Below are positions 19,316-28,125 of a stretch of 64,000 nt of DNA, piece by piece. The notes below the pieces were generated by a model, which saw only the letters and a program-made list of their open reading frames with translations, had not been told where the DNA came from and did no database searches. The stretch lies in contig NZ_CP058990.1 in NCBI RefSeq assembly GCF_019021925.1, positions 2,196,001-2,260,000 on the forward strand, read 5' to 3'. Position 1 is the stretch's first letter. The number at the start of each line of letters is the position of its first letter. Both the position numbers and the translations under genes were made by a program. The DNA is from Cellulophaga sp. HaHaR_3_176. Lineage in GTDB: Bacteria > Bacteroidota > Bacteroidia > Flavobacteriales > Flavobacteriaceae.

Positions 19316-20479
19316 TTATTTGCTAGCAAATAAATTTACATCTTCAACATTTACTTCTGTATTACCTAAAATTATAAGCCTTTCAACTACATTTCTTAAT
19401 TCACGGATATTTCCTGTCCAATCATAAGCCTTTAATAAATTAACAGCCTCATCAGAAAATGTTTTGGGAGATGTACCATGCTCTAATGCTATTTTTTTTG
19501 AAAAGTGATTTATAAGTAAAGGAATATCTTCTCTTCTATCATTAAGCGCAGGAACTTTAACTAAGATAACCGCTAAACGATGGTATAAATCTTCTCTAAA
19601 CCTACCTTCTTCTATTTCTAGTTTTAAATCTTTATTTGTTGCTGCTACAACTCTAACGTTTACCTTAATATCTTTATCTGATCCAACTCTAGAAATTTTA
19701 CTTTCTTGCAAAGCTCTCAACACTTTTGCTTGCGCAGACAAACTCATATCTCCTATTTCATCTAAAAAAATAGTTCCATTATTAGCCGCTTCAAACTTAC
19801 CTGCTCTATCTTTTACAGCTGAAGTAAAAGCACCTTTAACATGCCCAAACAATTCACTCTCAATTAATTCTGAAGGTATTGCCGCACAGTTTACTTCTAT
19901 AAATGAAGAACTACTACGCGAACTTTTCTCATGAACCCAATGCGCAACAAGTTCTTTTCCTGTACCATTAGGTCCCGTTATCAATACACGAGCATCTGTA
20001 GGTGCCACCTTTTCAATCATGTCCTTTATTACTCCAATAGCATCGCTCTCGCCTACCATTTCATAATTTTTACTGACCTTCTTTTTTAAAATTTTATTTT
20101 CTAATACTAATTCTTTTTTATCTAATGCATTACGTACCGTAGTTAAAAGTCTGTTTAAATCTGGTGGTTTTGATATGTAATCAAAAGCACCTAAACGCAT
20201 CGTATTTACTGCTGTATCTAAATCTCCATGTCCAGAAATCATTATAAAAGGTATTTCTGGTTTTATTTTTTTACATGCCTCTAACACCTCAACACCATCC
20301 ATTTTTGGCATTTTGATATCGCAAAGCACTAGGTCATAATCTTCTTTTTTAAGTGTCTCGATACCCTTTAGCCCATCTTCTGCTTCTTCTAAAATATAAG
20401 TATCGCTTTCTTCAGATAAAATTTTAACTAAAACTCTTCTAATCGCAGCTTCATCTTCTATTACTAGTATTCTTGACAT
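19316..20479 (-). CDS. Sigma-54-dependent response regulator lacking a DNA-binding domain
   Basis: 387 residues: receiver domain (about 1-120; LVLCDIKMPKMDG with the phospho-acceptor Asp), linker, then AAA+ sigma-54 activator domain (Walker A ITGPNGTGKE about 167; GAFTSA loop about 215; Walker B IFLDEIGDM; R-fingers FREDLYHRL). It ends soon after NIRELRNVVERLIIL with no Fis-type helix-turn-helix, so it should act without specific enhancer binding or through a partner. No histidine kinase is adjacent. Transcribed ahead of nothing obvious; followed by the convergent gene above. Confidence 0.92.
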   Translation of the reverse strand: MSRILVIEDEAAIRRVLVKILSEESDTYILEEAEDGLKGIETLKKEDYDLVLCDIKMPKMDGVEVLEACKKIKPEIPFIMISGHGDLDTAVNTMRLGAFDYISKPPDLNRLLTTVRNALDKKELVLENKILKKKVSKNYEMVGESDAIGVIKDMIEKVAPTDARVLITGPNGTGKELVAHWVHEKSSRSSSSFIEVNCAAIPSELIESELFGHVKGAFTSAVKDRAGKFEAANNGTIFLDEIGDMSLSAQAKVLRALQESKISRVGSDKDIKVNVRVVAATNKDLKLEIEEGRFREDLYHRLAVILVKVPALNDRREDIPLLINHFSKKIALEHGTSPKTFSDEAVNLLKAYDWTGNIRELRNVVERLIILGNTEVNVEDVNLFASK

Positions 20480-20536
20480 GCTTTTATATTTTTAATTTTC
20501 GAATGAAAGTTTCTTGATTCATTTAAAAAATTATAA

Positions 20537-21421
20537 TTAACTATTTTTAATATGTACATCGCGCTGTGGAAAAGGAATAGATATATTATTCTCTTTAAAC
20601 TTAGCATCAATATTATACCGTACGGCACTTTTTATTCTAGGATCAGAAAAACTATCACTTATATAAAAGTTCACAGCAAACATTAATGCAGAGTCTCCAA
20701 AATCTTCAAAAAGCACAAATGGTTTAGGGTTTTTTAAAACACCTTTTAATGAGATCACCGAATCTTCTAAAATTTTCGTTACTAAATTCAGATCACTACC
20801 ATAAGCCACACCGACTCTTACTGTTTCTCGTGTTGTTTTATGGTTCTGCGTATAGTTGTATATTGTTTCATTTATAAATTTATGATTTGGTATTATTATA
20901 ACCTTATCATCTCTAGTTATACATCTAGTGGTTCTTAATTTAATTTCAAAAACCTTACCAACTTTACCATCAACTTCTACAATATCTCCTACACTTAAAG
21001 ATTTATCAACTATTATAAAAACACCTCCAATAACATCTTGAAATAACTCTTGTAGAGCCAAACCTAGGCCCACAAATAAAGCTGCGGAAGCCGTAAGCAG
21101 TATTGTTATATTTATACCCGCAGCACTCATTGTAAAAACAATTACAATAAGATAAACCACATATCTCATAAATTTAAAAACACTGACAAACTTATTTTTA
21201 TCATCGGTTTGCATGTTACGAGTAAAAACATGTCGCAACCATTTTAAGACAAAGCTTGTGATAATAAAAGCTAATATTAATAGTAAAATTAAGCCAATAG
21301 TAATATGAATTTCTTTTTCATCTTTACCAAAACGGATACCCCAATCAAGAAAATTCTTTATACCGCCCCAAACATCATCCTCTAATATGTCTTTAACTTT
21401 TTCAGCATTATCTTGTATCAT
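20537..21421 (-). CDS. Small-conductance mechanosensitive channel, MscS family
   Basis: 294 residues. Three membrane helices (about 38-60, 85-105, 108-130), the last being the glycine/alanine-rich pore helix (AALFVGLGLALQELFQDVIGG, key GLGLALQ), then the beta domain (SVGDIVEVDGKVGKVFEIKLRTT, split: VGDIVEVDGKVGKV) and the mixed C-terminal cage. It opens under membrane tension at osmotic downshock. Four bases separate it from the ABC permease gene, so it is probably the last gene of that transcript. Confidence 0.92.
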   Translation of the reverse strand: MIQDNAEKVKDILEDDVWGGIKNFLDWGIRFGKDEKEIHITIGLILLLILAFIITSFVLKWLRHVFTRNMQTDDKNKFVSVFKFMRYVVYLIVIVFTMSAAGINITILLTASAALFVGLGLALQELFQDVIGGVFIIVDKSLSVGDIVEVDGKVGKVFEIKLRTTRCITRDDKVIIIPNHKFINETIYNYTQNHKTTRETVRVGVAYGSDLNLVTKILEDSVISLKGVLKNPKPFVLFEDFGDSALMFAVNFYISDSFSDPRIKSAVRYNIDAKFKENNISIPFPQRDVHIKNS

Positions 21422-21425
21422 ATAC

Positions 21426-22763
21426 TTAATACTTTAACCACTTATAAATTTCTTTATAACTTGGTTTTTTTCCGTACATCAAAATACCTACACGATAAAT
21501 TTTAGCAGCTAACCAAACTATTCCAATAAATGTAATAATTAATAATAGAATAGATACTACTAACTGCCAAATTGGTACTCCACCTTCTCCTAAACCACTA
21601 GACAACCTCATTAACATAACTATAGGAGATGTTAATGGAAACAATGAAAAACCTACAGCTATTGGACCGTGCGGATTATTAAATACAGAAAAGAAACCCA
21701 CATATATAGCTAACATTAACGGTGTTATTACTGGCAATACAAATTGTTGCGTGTCTGTTTCGTTATCTACTGCGGCACCAATTGCAGCATAAATAGAACT
21801 ATAGATTAAGTAGCCTAAAAGAAAATACACTACAAAAAAGGTAATAAGCATTAACCAAGGAATTTTTAATATCTCGACCCCTAATGTCATTACTTTCTCA
21901 TTCACTCCAGATATTGATGGAATAGGCATTGCGCCGCCACCTGGCATTTGGTTTGCACCACTTAAAACGGCTGGGTCTATATCAAAAATAAATATACAAA
22001 CAGTAAGTAGTAATGATGCTGAAAAAATCCAAATTGCAAATTGTGTTATCCCTGCTAAAGAAGTTCCTATAATTTTACCCATCATCAATTGAAATGGCTT
22101 AACTGATGATATAATTACCTCTATAATTCTACTTGTTTTTTCTTCAATAACACTTCTCATAACAAAGCTACCGTAAATGATTATGAACATCATTATTAAA
22201 TAACCAAAGCCACCACCTATAAATGCTCTAATTTCATTAATTCCTTTTAAGTTTAACTCTCCTGAAAATGTAGATGTATGTATGTTAAAACTATTTGTAA
22301 TTTCCGTAAAATCCTTTTTTGAAACACCAAGTTCTTGCAACCTACTTTCTTCAAGTCTACTTTTAAAAATATTTTCTAATTTTTCAACAACAGTAGTACT
22401 TGGAGCTTCTTTTGTATAAAAAAATGTTTTTGATGCTATAGCTTCTAAATTTGAGGCATCGGGTATATATAACAATCCGTAGTTACCCATGCTAATTGTA
22501 GAGTCTAAAGCTTTTTCTAACGAGATGTTTTTAAAATTTATATATGATGTTGTCTCTGTAGTTATAAACTCGTTTCCAAAATAATCACTTTCATTTAAAA
22601 CAGTAATAATATGTTTTTCACTATCATTCACTTTTGTTAGAAAAGCAATTAACAATACCATACCCACCATTAAAATTGGACTTAAAAAGGTCATTATAAC
22701 AAACGACTTATTGCGTACTTTGGCTAAATACTCTCGTCTTATAATTAAAAATAATTTATTCAT
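21426..22763 (-). CDS. ABC-2 type permease (NatB-like)
   Basis: 445 residues: one N-terminal membrane helix (about 20-42), a large extracytoplasmic domain (about 45-180) and five to six C-terminal helices (185-430) including the VMRSVIEEKTSRIIEVIISS motif typical of NatB/YhaP-type permeases. Pairs with the ATPase whose gene overlaps it by 8 bases. NatAB in B. subtilis exports Na+; the substrate here is unproven. Confidence 0.88.
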   Translation of the reverse strand: MNKLFLIIRREYLAKVRNKSFVIMTFLSPILMVGMVLLIAFLTKVNDSEKHIITVLNESDYFGNEFITTETTSYINFKNISLEKALDSTISMGNYGLLYIPDASNLEAIASKTFFYTKEAPSTTVVEKLENIFKSRLEESRLQELGVSKKDFTEITNSFNIHTSTFSGELNLKGINEIRAFIGGGFGYLIMMFIIIYGSFVMRSVIEEKTSRIIEVIISSVKPFQLMMGKIIGTSLAGITQFAIWIFSASLLLTVCIFIFDIDPAVLSGANQMPGGGAMPIPSISGVNEKVMTLGVEILKIPWLMLITFFVVYFLLGYLIYSSIYAAIGAAVDNETDTQQFVLPVITPLMLAIYVGFFSVFNNPHGPIAVGFSLFPLTSPIVMLMRLSSGLGEGGVPIWQLVVSILLLIITFIGIVWLAAKIYRVGILMYGKKPSYKEIYKWLKY

Positions 22764-23691
22764 GAGAATTTTTACTTTCTATAGTTTGTATAAAAATATC
22801 GTTTGCTGAAGGTATTTGCTCTAAAAAGTGATTAATAGGTGCTTTTGAAGATAAATGAGTTAAAACTTCTTTTGTATTGTTTGATGATAATTGTAAGTTG
22901 AATTTTAATTGGCTCTCATTACTATCGAAAATATCATCTGTAATAGCAAAGTGTTCTTTTAAATCTGTTAAAATTTCTACTCCATTATCAGTATGCATAC
23001 CTACCTCAAAAATATTCTTTTTATACTCTTTTTTAATATCAGAAAGCTTACCATCTAATATTTTTTCAGATTTATGTATTAAGGCTATATACTCACATAA
23101 TTCTTCTACAGATTCCATTCTATGAGTTGAAAAAATGATTGAAGTACCTTTTCGTTTTAACTCTAAAATTTCGTCTTTTATCATATTTGCGTTAATAGGA
23201 TCAAAACCACTAAAAGGCTCATCAAAAATCAACAATTTAGGCTCATGCAAAACAGTTACTATAAACTGTATTTTTTGAGCCATACCTTTAGATAATTCTT
23301 GTACTTTTTTACCCCACCAATCTCCTATTTCAAACTTATCAAACCAAAATTTTAATTTCTGCTTTGCATCAGCTTTAGACATACCTTTTAGTTGAGCTAA
23401 ATATAAAGCTTGCTCACCGACTTTCATGCTTTTATACAATCCACGTTCTTCTGGTAAATAACCAATCATCGCAATATGTTTTTGCGACAAAGGTTCTCCA
23501 TTAAAAAGAACACTGCCTTGATCAGGATGCGTTATTTGATTAATAATTCGAATTAATGATGTTTTACCTGCTCCATTAGGACCAAGTAAACCATAAATGC
23601 TATTTTCAGGAATTTCTAAAGAGACATTATTAAGAGCAGTATAATCTCCATACTTTTTACTGACTTCTTTAGCTACTAAAATATGGTTCAT
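22756..23691 (-). CDS. ABC transporter ATP-binding protein (NatA-like)
   Basis: 311 residues: Walker A GPNGAGKT, Q-loop YLPEERGLY, signature LSKGMAQKIQ (degenerate LSGGQ as usual in this group), Walker B KLLIFDEPFSGFDP and H-loop STHR, plus a C-terminal DUF4162-like extension. Energises the NatB-like permease encoded by the overlapping downstream gene. A -7 box lies just upstream, so the unit ATPase-permease-MscS starts here. Confidence 0.92.
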   Translation of the reverse strand: MNHILVAKEVSKKYGDYTALNNVSLEIPENSIYGLLGPNGAGKTSLIRIINQITHPDQGSVLFNGEPLSQKHIAMIGYLPEERGLYKSMKVGEQALYLAQLKGMSKADAKQKLKFWFDKFEIGDWWGKKVQELSKGMAQKIQFIVTVLHEPKLLIFDEPFSGFDPINANMIKDEILELKRKGTSIIFSTHRMESVEELCEYIALIHKSEKILDGKLSDIKKEYKKNIFEVGMHTDNGVEILTDLKEHFAITDDIFDSNESQLKFNLQLSSNNTKEVLTHLSSKAPINHFLEQIPSANDIFIQTIESKNSHE

Positions 23692-23705
23692 GTAAACAAT
23701 TTTAT

Positions 23706-23713
23706 CAAAGATA
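23706..23713 (-). promoter_or_regulatory. -7 promoter box for the NatAB-like unit
   Basis: TATCTTTG on the minus strand, about 15 bases from the ATG at 23691. No clear -33. Confidence 0.55.
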
Positions 23714-23779
23714 TAGAATTGGATTAAAAGACGTATTCTGTTTAACTATTTAGTCTTTAAAAAAACACACGTACTTCTA

Positions 23780-23817
23780 CAAAAACAAAACCCACCCTTA
23801 ATAAAATCAAGGATGGG
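23780..23817 (-). terminator. Terminator of the grpE-dnaJ operon
   Basis: On the minus strand CCCATCCTT / AAGGGTGGG (one mismatch) with 9-base loop followed by TTTTGTTTTTG. Confidence 0.65.
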
Positions 23818-23842
23818 AAAAAAATTGCTATGAAAAAGAAAA

Positions 23843-23866
23843 TTAACGTTAGCGAACCAACGTTAA
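23843..23866. repeat. Perfect inverted repeat between dnaJ and its terminator
   Basis: TTAACGTT, 8 bases, AACGTTAA. Arms are perfect. No T-run follows on either strand, so it is not itself a terminator; may be an operator or an RNA hairpin in the dnaJ 3' region. Confidence 0.5.
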
Positions 23867-23909
23867 ACCAAATATACGTTTTATTTTAATAAGTAAAATT
23901 ACAAACTAC

Positions 23910-25034
23910 TTATGAAAACATATCTTTCACTTTTTCAAAAAATGATTTATCAGATTTTTCTGGGTTAGGTACAAAATTTTCATTGTCCTGCATTTTTTCA
24001 AAAAATTCTTTTTGTTCTTTATTTAAAGTCTTCGGTGTCCATACGTTTACGTGAACCAATAAATCACCAGCTCCATACCCATTAAGACTAGCAATACCTT
24101 TACCTCTTAATCGTAATATTTTACCCGATTGTATACCTGGTTCTAATTTTATACGAACCTTACCTGTCACAGCATCTATCTCTTTAGATGTTCCTAAAAC
24201 AGCTTCAGAAATGCTCACATATAAATCATAATGTAAGTTGTCGCCTTCTCGTTTTAAAGTTTCATGCTCTAATGTTTCAATAGCAACAATTAAATCTCCT
24301 GGCACTCCATTACCTGGAGCATCATTACCTTTACCTGAAACTTTAAGTTGCATTCCATCTTCAACACCACCTGGTATTTTAACTGAAACAGTCTCTTCTT
24401 TAACAATCATACCTTGAGCATCTGCTTCACTAGGTCTTTTGTCAATTATTTGCCCACTACCACTACAAGTAGGACACGTGGCTGCTGTTTGCATTCTACC
24501 TAAAATTGTATTCTGAATTTTAGTTACCTGCCCTCTACCACCACAAGCGCCACACGTTTTATATGTTACACCGCTTGCTTGTATTTTTCTTTTTACTTTT
24601 ATTTTCTTTTCAACGCCATTAGCAACATCTTCTAATGTTAAAGCAACTCTAATTTTTAAGCTACTTCCTTTAGCTCTTCGTTGGCCTCCGCCACCGCCAA
24701 AACCGCCAAAGCCACCAAAACCGCCGCCACCGCCGCCGAAAATATCACCAAACTGGCTGAATATGTCATCCATATTCATACCACCTCCGCCACCGCCAAA
24801 ACCACCTGCGCCATCAAATGCCGCATGTCCGTATTGATCGTAACGTGCTTTTTTATTATCGTCACTTAAAATCTCGTAAGCTTCAGCTGCCTTTTTAAAC
24901 ATATCTTCCGCCTTTGCATCACCAGGGTTTTTATCTGGGTGATATTGCACTGCTTTTTTGCGATATGCTTTTTTAATCTCAGCTGCTGTAGCCCCTTTAC
25001 TAATACCTAATATGTCGTAATAATCTTCCTTCAT
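23910..25034 (-). CDS. dnaJ: Chaperone DnaJ with a reduced zinc domain
   Basis: 374 residues: J-domain (1-70, HPD motif in YHPDKNPGD), Gly/Phe-rich linker with long G runs (75-118), central Cys region, two C-terminal beta domains. Standard DnaJ has four CxxCxGxG motifs; here only two are found, CGACGGRG and CPTCSGSG (motifs 2 and 3), while the places of motifs 1 and 4 read KRKIQASGVTYK and DKRPSEADAQG. So only one zinc centre (the one E. coli DnaJ needs to work with DnaK) can form. Co-chaperone of DnaK. Second gene of the grpE-dnaJ operon (9-base gap). Confidence 0.95.
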   Translation of the reverse strand: MKEDYYDILGISKGATAAEIKKAYRKKAVQYHPDKNPGDAKAEDMFKKAAEAYEILSDDNKKARYDQYGHAAFDGAGGFGGGGGGMNMDDIFSQFGDIFGGGGGGFGGFGGFGGGGGQRRAKGSSLKIRVALTLEDVANGVEKKIKVKRKIQASGVTYKTCGACGGRGQVTKIQNTILGRMQTAATCPTCSGSGQIIDKRPSEADAQGMIVKEETVSVKIPGGVEDGMQLKVSGKGNDAPGNGVPGDLIVAIETLEHETLKREGDNLHYDLYVSISEAVLGTSKEIDAVTGKVRIKLEPGIQSGKILRLRGKGIASLNGYGAGDLLVHVNVWTPKTLNKEQKEFFEKMQDNENFVPNPEKSDKSFFEKVKDMFS

Positions 25035-25043
25035 ATCTTATTT

Positions 25044-25619
25044 TTAATTCCCAACAACCACTTTTGGGTGACGGATAACTTTATCTCCAAGCTTAAAACC
25101 TTTTTCAATAACATCAATGATTTTACCTTTCATCTTTTTGTCAGGTGCTGGTATTTGAGTAATGGCATCATGAAGGTCTGCATTAAAAACATCTCCTGCT
25201 TTTGCTTCTACTTCTTCTAATCCCTTTGCTTTAAGTACTTGTGTGAATTTATTCTGAATAAGCTCAACACCCTTAAACATTTCTTTATCTTTTGATTTTG
25301 CTAATTCTAACATTGCTCTATCAAAATCATCAGAAACTGGCAAAAGAGCCACAATTACTTCTTGCCCCGCTGTACGGAATAAATCCATACGTTCTTTAGA
25401 TGTTCTTTTTTTGTAATTCTCAAACTCAGCAAAAAGTCTCAAAAACTTATCCTTTTCTTTGGTTAAATCTTCTTTTAACTGATCTTCAACAGAAAGTTCT
25501 TCTACCTCAACCTCTAATTCCTGTTGATTTTCTGTGTTTTGATCCTCAGTTTGGGCTTCTTGAGATTCGTTATTAACGTTCTCGTCTAATATATCTTCTG
25601 TTTTATCTTTTTTGCTCAT
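25044..25619 (-). CDS. grpE: Nucleotide exchange factor GrpE
   Basis: About 191 residues: acidic, disordered N-terminus (1-60), long dimer helix, then the beta-wing (KVIRHPKVVVGN end; DVFNADLHDAI and LRLFAEFENYKKRTSKER are typical). It releases ADP from DnaK. The ATG at 25619 (MSKKDKTED) is chosen because a promoter box and a dyad sit within the 17-codon upstream extension. Followed at 9 bases by dnaJ. Confidence 0.94.
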   Translation of the reverse strand: MSKKDKTEDILDENVNNESQEAQTEDQNTENQQELEVEVEELSVEDQLKEDLTKEKDKFLRLFAEFENYKKRTSKERMDLFRTAGQEVIVALLPVSDDFDRAMLELAKSKDKEMFKGVELIQNKFTQVLKAKGLEEVEAKAGDVFNADLHDAITQIPAPDKKMKGKIIDVIEKGFKLGDKVIRHPKVVVGN

Positions 25620-25650
25620 CTGTAATTCAATTTTGCATTCGCAAGTTACA

Positions 25651-25688
25651 ATTGGCAAAAGTACTGCCAATTCTTCAAAAATGTCAAA
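25651..25688 (-). promoter_or_regulatory. grpE-dnaJ promoter with overlapping dyad operator
   Basis: Minus-strand TTTG (25688-25685), 21 bases, TACTTTTG (25663-25656). The -7 box is embedded in a perfect inverted repeat ATTGGCA-N7-TGCCAAT (25651-25671). It is not the CIRCE element of HrcA. Confidence 0.6.
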
Positions 25689-25710
25689 ATGTCACCAAAC
25701 TTTACACTAA

Positions 25711-25731
25711 AAAAGCGCCAAACGGCGCTTT
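25711..25731 (-). terminator. Terminator of the epimerase gene
   Basis: AAAGCGCC / GGCGCTTT, 4-base loop, followed on the minus strand by a T-run. Confidence 0.8.
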
Positions 25732-25798
25732 GTGTATATTTATCTTAATTATAGTTTTAAAACCTATAGTTTAAATTCAATTTTCTGACATTTATACA

Positions 25799-26716
25799 TT
25801 AGTCTTTTTTACTATAAAAAGATTCCAATGCACTCCCCACATTATCAAAAGCAAAAGTAAAACCTTCTCCTATAATTTTTTTATTGCTAACTCTTTGGCT
25901 ACTTAATAATATTGAAGACATTTGCCCTAGTATAGCTTTTAATACAAAAGCAGGCACTTTCGGTAATAAAATATTACTCCCTAAACTTTCTGCAATTTTA
26001 TCTACCAACTTTTTATTAGTAACAGGGTTAGATGCTACTGCATTATAAGCTCCGTTTAATTCGTTTTCTATCGCAAATAAAAAAATACCGGCTAAATCTT
26101 TAATATGAATCCATGATTGCCATTGTTTTCCACTCCCAAATGGAGAACCCACAAAATACTTTATAGGCCTTGCCATTTCTGGTAATGCACCTCCTTTATT
26201 TGACAAAACTAAACCTACCCTTATTTTAGATACCGAAAAATTAAAGCTTTGAAATTTATCAGCTGCAGCTTCCCAAACACTAACTACTTCCGACAAAAAA
26301 TCATCTGACTTAACCTCTTCATCTTCACTATAAAATTTACTTAAAGAAGATGGGTATATACCTATAGCAGAAGCTGATACAAAAGATTCTATAGCTGATG
26401 AATCAACCTTAGTTAATCCTTTATATAAAGTTTCTAAAGAAGAAACCCTGCTTGATATAATTTTTTTCTTGTAAGATGATGTCCATCTTTTTGATATAGA
26501 TGCCCCCGCCAAATTTATTATAGCAGAAACATTTTCAAAACAATTTACATCTATTTCAGAAACACTAGGATTCCAATAAAATCCTTTATAATTTTTTTCA
26601 TGTACTATTTTGCTTTTACTAGTTGTTAAATAGTTAACGCCAATGTTATTTGCATGACATGCTGCAACTATTTCTTGACCAATTAAGCCAGTAGCACCTG
26701 TTATTAAAATATTCAT
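25799..26716 (-). CDS. TIGR01777-type epimerase (SDR39U1/YfcH family)
   Basis: About 305 residues from the ATG at 26716 (a TTG two codons earlier is unneeded). NAD(P)-binding glycine motif ITGATGLIGQ at the N-terminus, INLAGASISKRW typical of this family, a catalytic-site region SASAIGIYPSS, and a C-terminal DUF1731-like segment (VPAFVLKAILGQMSSILLSSQRVSNKKI, key LSSQRVSNKK). Related proteins include cell-division-linked YfcH/SulA-like proteins; substrate unknown. Monocistronic. Confidence 0.88.
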   Translation of the reverse strand: MNILITGATGLIGQEIVAACHANNIGVNYLTTSKSKIVHEKNYKGFYWNPSVSEIDVNCFENVSAIINLAGASISKRWTSSYKKKIISSRVSSLETLYKGLTKVDSSAIESFVSASAIGIYPSSLSKFYSEDEEVKSDDFLSEVVSVWEAAADKFQSFNFSVSKIRVGLVLSNKGGALPEMARPIKYFVGSPFGSGKQWQSWIHIKDLAGIFLFAIENELNGAYNAVASNPVTNKKLVDKIAESLGSNILLPKVPAFVLKAILGQMSSILLSSQRVSNKKIIGEGFTFAFDNVGSALESFYSKKD

Positions 26717-26845
26717 AAGCAATTTTTATCAAATATAAATATTTTAATTAGCAGCTAAACAGTCTTTAATTTAGGTTTAACACTTTGATTTACAATAACA
26801 TTACTTTACCCTTAAAGGCACACAAAAAAAAGTTATTACAATAAC

Positions 26846-27514
26846 TTATATCGTTATTTTTCTTGCTCTAAGCATTTCTCTTTTGCCCGGCGGGCCATCT
26901 AAACGTTCTACGGTAAATCCTACAGCAAGCATTGCTCTTCGCACGCTACCTTTTGCTGCATAAGTAACTAACACACCATTTTCCTGTAAAGCTTCGAACA
27001 TGATTTTAAAAATTGACTCTGTCCATAATTCAGGCTGAACTCTTGCTCCAAACGCATCAAAATAAATAAGGTTATAAGTATCCTTATCATTTATCTCCAT
27101 AAAGTCTTTTTGCTGCTTTGTTAATTGAAAATCATCTGAAATAAAAGAAGAGGTTTCCCATTCAGACTTGTGCATTACATTAAATTGATTCTCGTATGGC
27201 TCAGCTTTTAATTGTTCTATATAATTAAGCTGGCTAATTTCGTCTGAACTAACAGGATAAGCCTCTACACCTGTATAATCAATATTTAGATTAAATTTTT
27301 CTGCCTCAATTTTAGTTATGATAGCATTAAGACCTGTACCGAAACCTATTTCCAAAATTTTTACCATCTGATTTTCAAAAAGAGATAATCCATTTTTTAT
27401 AAAAACGTGATATGCTTCTTGAATCGCTCCATGTATAGAATGATATTGCTCATCCCATTCTACAATTTGTATTGTAGTAGAGCCGTCTGATGTTTTTATT
27501 ATTTTTCTTTCCAA
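26846..27514 (-). CDS. mnmD: tRNA 5-methylaminomethyl-2-thiouridine methyltransferase MnmD
   Basis: 222 residues, the methyltransferase half of E. coli MnmC as a stand-alone enzyme. It finishes mnm5s2U34 in tRNAs using SAM. SAM motif ILEIGFGTGLNAI, the family's HGAIQEAYHVFIKNGL and the catalytic-side LIYFDAFGARVQPELWT are present; the end GPPGKREMLRARK is diagnostic. Starts with TTG, since no ATG occurs for 46 residues and homologues include this N-terminus. The FAD oxidase half (MnmC1) is not in the window. Follows the DUF4920 gene by 1 base. Confidence 0.92.
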   Translation of the reverse strand: MERKIIKTSDGSTTIQIVEWDEQYHSIHGAIQEAYHVFIKNGLSLFENQMVKILEIGFGTGLNAIITKIEAEKFNLNIDYTGVEAYPVSSDEISQLNYIEQLKAEPYENQFNVMHKSEWETSSFISDDFQLTKQQKDFMEINDKDTYNLIYFDAFGARVQPELWTESIFKIMFEALQENGVLVTYAAKGSVRRAMLAVGFTVERLDGPPGKREMLRARKITI

Positions 27515-27515
27515 A

Positions 27516-28019
27516 TTATTGTTTTAATAATACACCATCAGCTTCAAACCTAAATGTTTTTTTAGGTGTCACTATTAAAGCTATTGCTTCATCTGATTCT
27601 CCTCCATCTTTAGCATAATGTCTTTGCTCTTGAACAGACATCTCTTCAATAAAAGCTTTCCCATTTACTACAACTTGCTCACCAGCGATACCTTTGGGCA
27701 TAAAAAAACTATAATCTTTAAATTTAACCATAGCCTCACTTCCACCATCTAATTTAAGTTTCATCCAACAACCTTTTGCTTGGCAAACCTCACTTACTAC
27801 TGCTGAAAATTTTGTCTCAATAGTGTCTTTTGCAGATAAATTTTCATATTTTTTAGTTATCACCTCGCTTTTAAAAGCATCTTTCACATTAAAAGATGCA
27901 CCAAAAGAAGCATAATTTACCTTTTCAACAGGATTTAAACCTTCTTCCTTCTGTTTATCCTGCTCTTTGCAAGAGAAAATCAATAAAGTAAACACAACTA
28001 ATATGTTAATTCTTTTCAT
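27516..28019 (-). CDS. DUF4920 lipoprotein
   Basis: 167 residues: lipoprotein signal (TLLIFSCKEQ), then a DUF4920 beta domain with FSAVVSEVCQAKGCWMKL and FKDYSFFMPKG; the paired Cys (EVCQAKGCW) suggests metal binding or a disulfide. The domain resembles the OB-like fold of small envelope proteins; function unknown. First gene of a two-gene unit with mnmD, likely by chance of layout. Confidence 0.88.
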   Translation of the reverse strand: MKRINILVVFTLLIFSCKEQDKQKEEGLNPVEKVNYASFGASFNVKDAFKSEVITKKYENLSAKDTIETKFSAVVSEVCQAKGCWMKLKLDGGSEAMVKFKDYSFFMPKGIAGEQVVVNGKAFIEEMSVQEQRHYAKDGGESDEAIALIVTPKKTFRFEADGVLLKQ

Positions 28020-28125
28020 TTATATCAAGTTTTGAGCGATAGTTACAAAGTTGGTTATTTTTAAAGAAAAAAAGAAGCTGTAATTATTATATTTCATTAA
28101 TTTTATTCCTTTAAATAAAAAACAA

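Noticed and set aside
24681-24869. Plus-strand ORF rich in Ala/Thr opposite dnaJ
   Set aside because: It is the reverse reading of the Gly/Phe-rich linker codons of dnaJ.
25651-25671. CIRCE element of HrcA before grpE
   Set aside because: The dyad arms (ATTGGCA/TGCCAAT) and 7-base spacer do not match TTAGCACTC-N9-GAGTGCTAA.
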